This document shows, one piece after another, positions 37,822 through 44,735 of a stretch of 64,000 nt of DNA. Numbering within the stretch: position 1 is the first letter of the stretch; each line of letters opens with the position of its first letter. A program made the translations under genes and the position numbers. The notes under the pieces are model-generated. The model saw nothing but the letters and a program-made list of their open reading frames with translations, searched no databases and was not told where the DNA came from. Source of the stretch: Nitrospira sp. (lineage in GTDB: Bacteria; Nitrospirota; Nitrospiria; Nitrospirales; Nitrospiraceae); the NCBI GenBank assembly GCA_024331045.1, contig JANDJC010000009.1, positions 1 to 64,000 on the forward strand, read 5' to 3'.

Positions 37822-39114
37822 ATGAAGGGCCTGAGTCTCATCCACCCCATCGATTCTCACCGGCTCCGTAAAGAAACGCTGCGAATTTATGAAATCTGCG
37901 ACGGGTGCCGCCGGTGCTTCAACCTCTGTCCGTCGTTTAACACGTTGCTCGGCCGGATCGATGACCATGAGGGAGACGTGGCCAAGTTGACGGATGCCGA
38001 CCATCGACGGATCGTGGATGAGTGCTACTATTGCAAGCTCTGTTTCAACCATTGCCCCTACACGCCGCCCCATCAGTATGCAATCGACTTCCCCCATTTG
38101 ATGGTCCTCTGGAAAAAGCACCTGGCGGTGGAACGCGGTGTCCGATGGCGGGATCGGTTGTTGGCCAAGACGGATCTGCTCGGCAAATTGGGCGGCTTGG
38201 TCTCGTCGGTCACCAATAGTCTGCTACGTACTCGGCTGGTGAGGATCATCATTGAAATGGTGGCGGGAGTCCATCGTGACCGGCAGGTGCTCCATTTCGC
38301 TCACGAGACGTTTCCGCGATGGTTCCATCGCCGCCGAGGTTCCGAGAGAGTTGGCGCGCCGGTTCGGAAAGTCGCGCTGTTCTCGTCCTGTCTCGTCAAT
38401 TATCAGGCCACCGATATCGGCAAGGCGACGGTGCAGGTGCTGGAGAAGAACGGCGTCCACGTCGTGGTGCCGGAACAACGTTGTTGCGGGATGCCACATT
38501 TCGAAAACGGAGACACGACGGCGATCCAGGAGGCTGCTCGCGCTAATGTTGCTCGCCTCTACCCATTCATCGAGGAAGGGTACGATGTCGTGGTCCCGAC
38601 GGCCAGTTGCAGTTTGATGCTGAAACGCGAGTATCCTGAGATCCTGTCCGATGAACGGACCAAACAGGTTGCCGAACGGACCTTCGATGTCTGCGAATAT
38701 CTGATGATGATGAAAAAAGCCGGACAGTTGGCGACCGATTTTGTGACCAGTCCCGGGCGCATCGCCTATCAGATTCCCTGCCATTTACGGGATCAAAACA
38801 TCGGCTTCAAATCCAAGGAGTTGCTCGAAACGACGGGCGCGCGAGTGGAAGTGATCGAACAGTGCTCCGGTCACGACGGGTTCTGGTCGGCAAAACAAGA
38901 ATTCTTTCCCCTTTCGATGAAAATTGCGGCCAAAGCTGTGCGCGCGATCGAGCGGGTACCGGCCGATCTAATCGCTTCGGATTGTCCGCTCGCTGGATTA
39001 CAATTGGACCAAGCAGGGGCCTCCGCCCATGTTGGTCGTAAGGCCACGCGGCACCCCATCCAGATCGTTCGCGATGCCTACGGCCTCTTGCCAGACCCGT
39101 CAAGTCAGCCATGA
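37822..39114 (+). CDS. Fe-S/CCG-domain oxidoreductase (HdrD/GlpC-like)
   Basis: CDGCRRCFNLCPSFNTL and CYYCKLCFNHCPYTPP [4Fe-4S] motifs; CCG-type EQRCCGMPHFENGD. Confidence 0.85.
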   Translation: MKGLSLIHPIDSHRLRKETLRIYEICDGCRRCFNLCPSFNTLLGRIDDHEGDVAKLTDADHRRIVDECYYCKLCFNHCPYTPPHQYAIDFPHLMVLWKKHLAVERGVRWRDRLLAKTDLLGKLGGLVSSVTNSLLRTRLVRIIIEMVAGVHRDRQVLHFAHETFPRWFHRRRGSERVGAPVRKVALFSSCLVNYQATDIGKATVQVLEKNGVHVVVPEQRCCGMPHFENGDTTAIQEAARANVARLYPFIEEGYDVVVPTASCSLMLKREYPEILSDERTKQVAERTFDVCEYLMMMKKAGQLATDFVTSPGRIAYQIPCHLRDQNIGFKSKELLETTGARVEVIEQCSGHDGFWSAKQEFFPLSMKIAAKAVRAIERVPADLIASDCPLAGLQLDQAGASAHVGRKATRHPIQIVRDAYGLLPDPSSQP

Positions 39115-39701
39115 AAGCCTTAGCGCAGAGCGACATTTTGTCAATCGAAGACTACGAGCGCCAGCGGAACGCTTTTCGAGCGAGGATCATCGAGCTCAAA
39201 CGCCGACGGCGGATATCTCTCGGTCCGCTGATCACCCTGATCTTTGAAAATCGCGAGACGCTGCATTTTCAGATCCAGGAAATGCTTCGTGTCGAGCGGA
39301 TCACCGATCCGGACAAGGTGCAGGAAGAGTTGGACGTGTACAACGCGCTCCTGCCGGCTCCCGGGGAATTGAGTGCGACCCTGTTGATCGAGATCACCGA
39401 ACAGGCCGAGATGAAAATGTGGCTTGATCGGTTCATCGGGCTCGATCATGGGGAAAAGGTGGCGATCGTCACTAGCAGCGAGCGCGCCTATGGCGACTTT
39501 GAAGGAGGGCGCAGTCAGGAGACAAAAATCAGCGCGGTCCATTTCGTCAGGTTCCGCCCCTCTCCTTCGATGAAGGAGACCTTTGCAGACTTGAGGCAAC
39601 CTGTGTCCTTGCTGGTCGATCACAACGGCTATCGCGAAGAAGTGCCAGTTCCCGGTAGCATGAGAGAAGAATGGCTGGCCGACTTAAACGAGGGGTCTTA
39701 G
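39111..39701 (+). CDS. DUF3501 family protein
   Basis: MKALAQSDILSIEDYERQRNAFRARIIELKRRRRISLGPLITLIFENRETLHFQIQEMLRVERI; ATGA overlap with upstream gene. Confidence 0.8.
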   Translation: MKALAQSDILSIEDYERQRNAFRARIIELKRRRRISLGPLITLIFENRETLHFQIQEMLRVERITDPDKVQEELDVYNALLPAPGELSATLLIEITEQAEMKMWLDRFIGLDHGEKVAIVTSSERAYGDFEGGRSQETKISAVHFVRFRPSPSMKETFADLRQPVSLLVDHNGYREEVPVPGSMREEWLADLNEGS

Positions 39702-39740
39702 TCTCTTAAGAGCGGTGACTGACCACCATCATCTCTTCCT

Positions 39741-40493
39741 ATGGCAACCGCGTACCTCACCAAACGCATTGAGTTCGCCGCCTCGCACCGCTATGTCAAA
39801 CCGGAGTGGGACGAGGCCACGAACCGGGCCGTGTTCGGGGCCTGCTACAACCCGCCCGCCCATGGACACAACTATCTGCTCGAAGTGACGGTGCGGGGCG
39901 AGATCGATCCGGTCACCGGCATGGTCGTCAATCTGTTCGACTTGAAGCGTGTGCTCCTCGACGTGCTGGAAGAATTCGACCACAAGAATCTCAACCTGGA
40001 CATGCCCTATTTCAAGGATCGGATTCCCACCTCGGAAAACTTCGCCCGCTTGCTCTGGACGAAACTGGCGCCCCAACCGGACATCGGGACCCTTCATGCC
40101 GTCCGTCTCTACGAAGACGAAGACCTCTCTGCCGATGTCACGGCGGCGGGCGGGCTTGAGCGGGCATGGGTCACCAGGCGCTACACCTTCACGGCCCTCA
40201 GGGAGAACGGCGAGGGCTACGCCTGGGATCTGCACGTGACCGTGCACGGGCCGATCGATCCCGTTACCGGCATGGTCACCAATATCAGCGATCTGGATCG
40301 ACTCGTGCGCGAGCAGATCGTGCAGCCGTTCGAGAAGCGGGATCTCCGAGAGGTTTTGGGGGTGTCCTCGGTCAGCGGCTCGATGTTGGTCAAAACGATG
40401 TGGGACCGGCTGTCCGGCCGTCTTACAAGTGGAACTCTGGCCGCTATCCGTCTTGACCAAACCCGCGACCTCTCCTTCGAATACGCCGGGTGA
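39741..40493 (+). CDS. Fused double 6-pyruvoyl/6-carboxy-tetrahydropterin synthase-like protein (second domain degenerate)
   Basis: Domain 1 EFAASHRY...GACYNPPAHGHNYLLEVTVRGEIDPVTGMVVNLFDLK...FDHKNLN; domain 2 RYTFTALRENGEGYAWDLHVTVHGPIDPVTGMVTNISDLDRLV. Confidence 0.85.
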   Translation: MATAYLTKRIEFAASHRYVKPEWDEATNRAVFGACYNPPAHGHNYLLEVTVRGEIDPVTGMVVNLFDLKRVLLDVLEEFDHKNLNLDMPYFKDRIPTSENFARLLWTKLAPQPDIGTLHAVRLYEDEDLSADVTAAGGLERAWVTRRYTFTALRENGEGYAWDLHVTVHGPIDPVTGMVTNISDLDRLVREQIVQPFEKRDLREVLGVSSVSGSMLVKTMWDRLSGRLTSGTLAAIRLDQTRDLSFEYAG

Positions 40494-40651
40494 CGCGCGA
40501 TCGGCATCGCCCGCCTGTCTCGCATGCTCTATCCAGTTCATGGAACACCCGTGAGCAGATAGGTCCCATCTCCGCGACGACATGATTTCCGTCCGGGAAA
40601 GAGATATTCTTCATCGGCAACGATTGCGCTCTGTGACCTGACACCGAGTGG

Positions 40652-41221
40652 ATGAGCCTGACCCCCTACCACGCGAAATACCTGGCTCACGAACTGACCA
40701 GGCGTTGCGCCTCCGATAGCATGGAGAAGTTTGCCTCCGTACTCGCCGATGCGCAGGTTGACCTCAATCCTCACCAGGTCGAGGCCGCGTTGTTCGCCTT
40801 CCGCAGTCCCTTCTCGAAGGGGGCCACCCTTGCCGACGAAGTGGGCCTTGGTAAAACGATTGAGGCCGGATGACTGATCGCCCGGAAGTGGGCCGAGCGG
40901 AAGCGGCGCCTCCTGGTCATCCTTCCCGCCAACCTGCGCAAGCAATGGAGCCAGGAGCTTGAGGACAAGTTTTACCTCCCCTCGGTGATCCTCGAGACCC
41001 GCAGTTTCAACGAAGCCATTCGCGCCGGTCACCTGAACCCGTTCCAACAGGATGCCGTCGTCCTCTGTTCCTACCAGTTTGCGCGCTCCAAAGAACCATA
41101 CCTTCGCCAAACCGCCTGGGATCTCGTGGTCATCGACGAGGCTCATCGTCTGCGCAATGTCTATAAGAGCTCGAGCAAGATTGCGCTGGCGATCAAACAA
41201 GCGGTTGTGGGCAGCGATTAA
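40652..41221 (+). pseudogene. SNF2-family helicase, 5' remnant with in-frame TGA and 3' truncation
   Basis: MSLTPYHAKYLAHELTRRC...LNPHQVEAALFAFRSPFSKGATLADEVGLGKTIEAG(*)LIARKWAERKRRLLVILPANLRKQWSQELEDKF...WDLVVIDEAHRLRN, ends before the expected TATP motif. Confidence 0.82.
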
Positions 41222-41966
41222 CGAACCTCCAAAGAGAGATTTTGGGAGTTGGATAAAGACGGTCCCATTTCGTGGGGCAAGGATGGAAATAGCACACTAA
41301 GACTCAAACGCTTCCGCTCGAAAGTCAAGCAGGGCCGCGTGCCTCAAACCCTCTGGTCATACTCAGAAGTCGGACACACACAGGACGCGAAGAAGCAGTT
41401 GATGGAGCATGTAGCCTTCGAGCAAACAGACAACGTGCTGGATACTGTAAAGCCGACGGGTTTGATTCGGCGGATGCTCCAGATTGCCACCCATCCAAAG
41501 GAAGGGGACATCGTCCTCGATTTCTTTGCGGGGAGCGGTTCTACGGGCCATGCCGTCTTGGAGCAAAACCATGCAGACGGTGGAAACCGAAAGTGTATTC
41601 TCGTCCAACTGCCGGAGCCATTGCCCAAGCCTGAGAACACACTCAAGACCATCGCCGACATCTGCAAGGAACGCGTGCGGCGCGTCATCAAGAAGCTCAA
41701 CGAGGAAGATGCTGGAAAGCTTGATCTGGAAGGCGCCAAGCCGAGGGACCGTGGTTTCAAAGTCTTCAAGCTCGCCGAATCCAACTTCACTCCCTGGGAG
41801 GCCGAAGCGCCCAAAGATGCCGAGACCCTGGCCCGGCAACTCGACCTCCACGTGGACTACATCCGCGAGGGCCGCACCGAACTGGACCTTCTCTATGAAA
41901 TCCTGCTCAAAAGCGGCTTCCCGCTCACCACGCCGGTCCAGAAGCTGACGCTTCCCCTCACCCCGG

Positions 41967-41987
41967 CCCTCTCCCAGGAGGAGAGGG
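41967..41987. repeat. REP-like palindrome inside mod coding sequence
   Basis: ccctctcc-cagga-ggagaggg perfect 8-bp stem; encodes LTPALSQEERG in frame. Confidence 0.6.
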
Positions 41988-42136
41988 GGAAAATCGTGTA
42001 CAGCGTGGCGGGTGGTGCGCTTCTCATCTGCCTCGAACGCGAATTGACGATGGACCTGATCCGCGCCATGGCGGAGAAGAAGCCCGAGCGGGTCGTGTGC
42101 CTGGACGCAGGCTTTGCCGGCAACGACCAACTCAAG

Positions 42137-42193
42137 GCCAACGCCGTGCAGATCTTCAAAACCAAAGGCGTGACGAGTTTTAAGACGGTGTGA
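42137..42193 (+). repeat. 57-bp direct repeat, copy 1 (3' end of mod)
   Basis: gccaacgccgtgcagatcttcaaaaccaaaggcgtgacgagttttaagacggtgtga; identical to 44118-44174. Confidence 0.95.
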
Positions 42194-42202
42194 AGGACTT
42201 GG

Positions 42203-42242
42203 TTTTCAGTATTCAGTTTTCAGTTTGAAGTGGTCAGTGTTT
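42203..42242. repeat. Short TTCAGTWTT-type degenerate tandem repeat, AT-rich intergenic
   Basis: tttcagtattcagttttcagtttgaagtggtcagtgttta directly after mod repeat copy 1. Confidence 0.5.
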
Positions 42243-42263
42243 AGAATGAGGCCGACTTAGGCC

Positions 42264-43169
42264 ATGCCTGATGATCGAAGAGACAGGGAGCATCAGTTTG
42301 GCGGGGAATGGACCACCCGGAAGCTAGAGGTGCTGGCCAAGTACTTGAAGAGCTACACGACCGCGTTAAAGAAGACGTCTTTTCAGAAGCTGTACATCGA
42401 TGCGTTTGCCGGCACAGGCTACCGAGAGGCTCGGCGTGAGGAAGAGGAGGACTCGCCACAGAACACCCTTTTCCCCGACATGGCAGAGCCTGAACCGCAG
42501 TCGTTTCTGGATGGCTCTGCTCGTCTGGCACTCAAGATTGAGCCGCAATTCGATCGATACATTTTTATCGAACGTCGCCCTGAGCGCTGTGTCCAGCTTG
42601 AAAGCCTGAAGGCTGAGTTTCCAGGACTTGCCGACAAGATCGACATCCGCCAAGGAGATGCGAACGCCAAGATCCAGGAACTATGCGCAACAGATTGGCG
42701 ATTCAAACGCGCGGTGCTGTTTCTTGACCCCTATGGCATGCAGGTCGAGTGGAGGATGATCGAAGCCATAGCCAAGACGAAGGCTATCGATCTGTGGTTG
42801 CTCTTCCCGCTCGGGATCGGAGTTAATCGTCTGCTGACCAAGTCGGGTGATATTCCAAAATCGTGGCGTCGCCGCCTCGATCTGCTTCTTGGCACTAGAG
42901 ATTGGTACGATGATTTCTATAGGGTCGAGACTATGCCAACACTGTTCGGGGACGACAATGAGCGTGTAGTCAAGGCTACAATGGAAACCATAGGACGGTA
43001 TTTCAACAACCGACTCAAAGGGATCTTTGCCGGTGTTGCAGAAGAGCCGGGCGTGTTGCGTAACTCGGCAAACAATCCGCTCTACCTTCTTTGCTTTGCC
43101 GTCGGTAATGAACCCGGGAAGAAGATAGCCTTGAAGATCGCACAGCATTTACTCAAGGAGGTGCGCTGA
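42264..43169 (+). CDS. tcmP: Three-Cys-motif partner protein TcmP-like, MTase-like fold
   Basis: [56 protein letters not shown]; stop overlaps next start (TGATG). Confidence 0.82.
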   Translation: MPDDRRDREHQFGGEWTTRKLEVLAKYLKSYTTALKKTSFQKLYIDAFAGTGYREARREEEEDSPQNTLFPDMAEPEPQSFLDGSARLALKIEPQFDRYIFIERRPERCVQLESLKAEFPGLADKIDIRQGDANAKIQELCATDWRFKRAVLFLDPYGMQVEWRMIEAIAKTKAIDLWLLFPLGIGVNRLLTKSGDIPKSWRRRLDLLLGTRDWYDDFYRVETMPTLFGDDNERVVKATMETIGRYFNNRLKGIFAGVAEEPGVLRNSANNPLYLLCFAVGNEPGKKIALKIAQHLLKEVR

Positions 43170-43912
43170 TGGCACAGGGATCTGGCATAGAATGGACCGA
43201 GTCCACATGGAATCCGGTGACGGGCTGTACGAAGATCAGCCCCGGATGCAAATACTGCTATGCCGAGCGTATGGCTGAGCGTCTCCAGGCCATGGGGCAA
43301 CCCAATTATGTGAATGGGTTCCACCTGACGCTCCAGCCTCACATGCTTGAGCTTCCACTGAAGTGGAAAAAGTCTCAAACGATCTTCGTGAATTCCATGA
43401 GCGATCTCTTCCACGAACAGGTCCCCCTCGACTACATTCAGACCGTGTTCGACGTGATGGGCCGCGCGCACTGGCATCGCTTCCAGGTGCTCACCAAGCG
43501 CGCCGAGCGACTGGCCGCAGTGAGCCCATCGCTTGAATGGACGCCCAATATCTGGATGGGCGTCAGTATCGAGCGCGATGAATACAGACATCGGATCGAT
43601 CATCTTCGGCGGACCGGAGCGGCAATTAAATTTCTCTCGCTGGAGCCGTTGCTCGGCCCCCTGACAGACCTCGATCTGACCGGCATTGACTGGGTCATTG
43701 TCGGAGGCGAGTCCGGCCCTCATGCCCGGCCCATGGATCCGGCGTGGGTCCTTGATATCCGGGACCAATGCCGCCGCGCCGACGTGCCGTTCTTTTTCAA
43801 GCAATGGGGCGGCCCGAACAAGAAACGGGCGGGGCGGCTATTGGAAAATAAAGTATGGAGTGAGATGCCACGTCTGTCTGCGACAAGGAAAGCACTGTCT
43901 GTGCTCGCATGA
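43169..43912 (+). CDS. Three-Cys-motif protein, phage Gp37/Gp68-like (DUF5131)
   Basis: [77 protein letters not shown]. Confidence 0.88.
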   Translation: MAQGSGIEWTESTWNPVTGCTKISPGCKYCYAERMAERLQAMGQPNYVNGFHLTLQPHMLELPLKWKKSQTIFVNSMSDLFHEQVPLDYIQTVFDVMGRAHWHRFQVLTKRAERLAAVSPSLEWTPNIWMGVSIERDEYRHRIDHLRRTGAAIKFLSLEPLLGPLTDLDLTGIDWVIVGGESGPHARPMDPAWVLDIRDQCRRADVPFFFKQWGGPNKKRAGRLLENKVWSEMPRLSATRKALSVLA

Positions 43913-44117
43913 GAAAGCCAGAGGGCTATCCAGCTTGTACGACAACAGCCGTCCAGTGGCCCTTTGCTTGGGGGAGGGCTCGATGTCGCGCCGGAGCATC
44001 TCGATTTCTTGGCGTTTCGTCATGATCCATCGCTCTACGAGCAATTTGAGCAGCGGGGTATCTTTCGCAACCCCTCCGCTCGTGGGGCTCGGACCGAGTT
44101 TCATCGGCCATTCTCAA

Positions 44118-44174
44118 GCCAACGCCGTGCAGATCTTCAAAACCAAAGGCGTGACGAGTTTTAAGACGGTGTGA
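44118..44174 (+). repeat. 57-bp direct repeat, copy 2 (orphan mod 3' end)
   Basis: Identical to 42137-42193 and located right before DUF4160 gene. Confidence 0.95.
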
Positions 44175-44184
44175 GGGGAGTGAC

Positions 44185-44445
44185 ATGCCGGAAATCTGTC
44201 GCTTTCTTGGTATCATTATTACGATGTACTTCAACGAGCACAATCCGCCGCATTTCCATCCTCGTTATGGGAATCACAAGGCGGAAATCGCCATTGAAAC
44301 GCTCTCAATCATTGCCGGAAGCTTGCCGCCCAGGGTGTTGGGCTTGGTTATGGAATGGGCGGCCTTGCGCCGTCGGGAACTGATGGAAGATTGGGAATTG
44401 GCCCGTCGGCAAGTCGAACTGAAACGCATCGCACCACTGGAGTAA
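44185..44445 (+). CDS. DUF4160 family protein
   Basis: MPEICRFLGIIITMYFNEHNPPHFHPRYGNHKAEIAIETLSIIAGSLPPRVLGLVMEWAALRRRELMEDW. Confidence 0.85.
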   Translation: MPEICRFLGIIITMYFNEHNPPHFHPRYGNHKAEIAIETLSIIAGSLPPRVLGLVMEWAALRRRELMEDWELARRQVELKRIAPLE

Positions 44446-44450
44446 CCGCT

Positions 44451-44735
44451 ATGTTTCTTATCGACGTCGTAGAAGTTGTACCGATGGATGGACATCGGCT
44501 TGAACTGACCTTTATGGACGGACTGAAGGCCGTCGTTGATATAGGCCAGATCATCAAGCGATTCGACGGGGTATTCGCTCCTCTCAAGGACCCCGACTAT
44601 TTCCGCCTGGTCCGCGTCGATCCGGAGATCGGGACAATCGTGTGGCCCAACGGCGCCGACCTGTGCCCGGATGTGCTCTATTCCTATGCATCCGGAAAAC
44701 CGATCATCGTGAATGGCGAGCGGGTCCTGAATTAA
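44451..44735 (+). CDS. DUF2442 family protein
   Basis: MFLIDVVEVVPMDGHRLELTFMDGLKAVVDIGQIIKRFDGVFAPLKDPDYFRLVRVDPEIGTIVWPNGADLCPDVLY. Confidence 0.85.
   Translation: MFLIDVVEVVPMDGHRLELTFMDGLKAVVDIGQIIKRFDGVFAPLKDPDYFRLVRVDPEIGTIVWPNGADLCPDVLYSYASGKPIIVNGERVLN

Larger units (their letters stand above)
41222..42193 (+). pseudogene. Type III restriction-modification DNA methyltransferase (Mod), 5'-truncated
   Basis: LDKDGPISWGKDGNSTLRLKRFRSKVKQGRVPQTLWSYSEVGHTQDAKKQL...ILQIATHP..IVLDFFAGSGSTGHAVLEQN; DPPY motif and N-terminal half absent. Confidence 0.82.

Noticed and set aside
43838-44104. 88-aa minus-strand ORF in the TcmP cassette tail
   Set aside because: Partly antisense of the DUF5131 3' end, no RBS or domain evidence; left unannotated though the ~200 bp before repeat copy 2 is unexplained.
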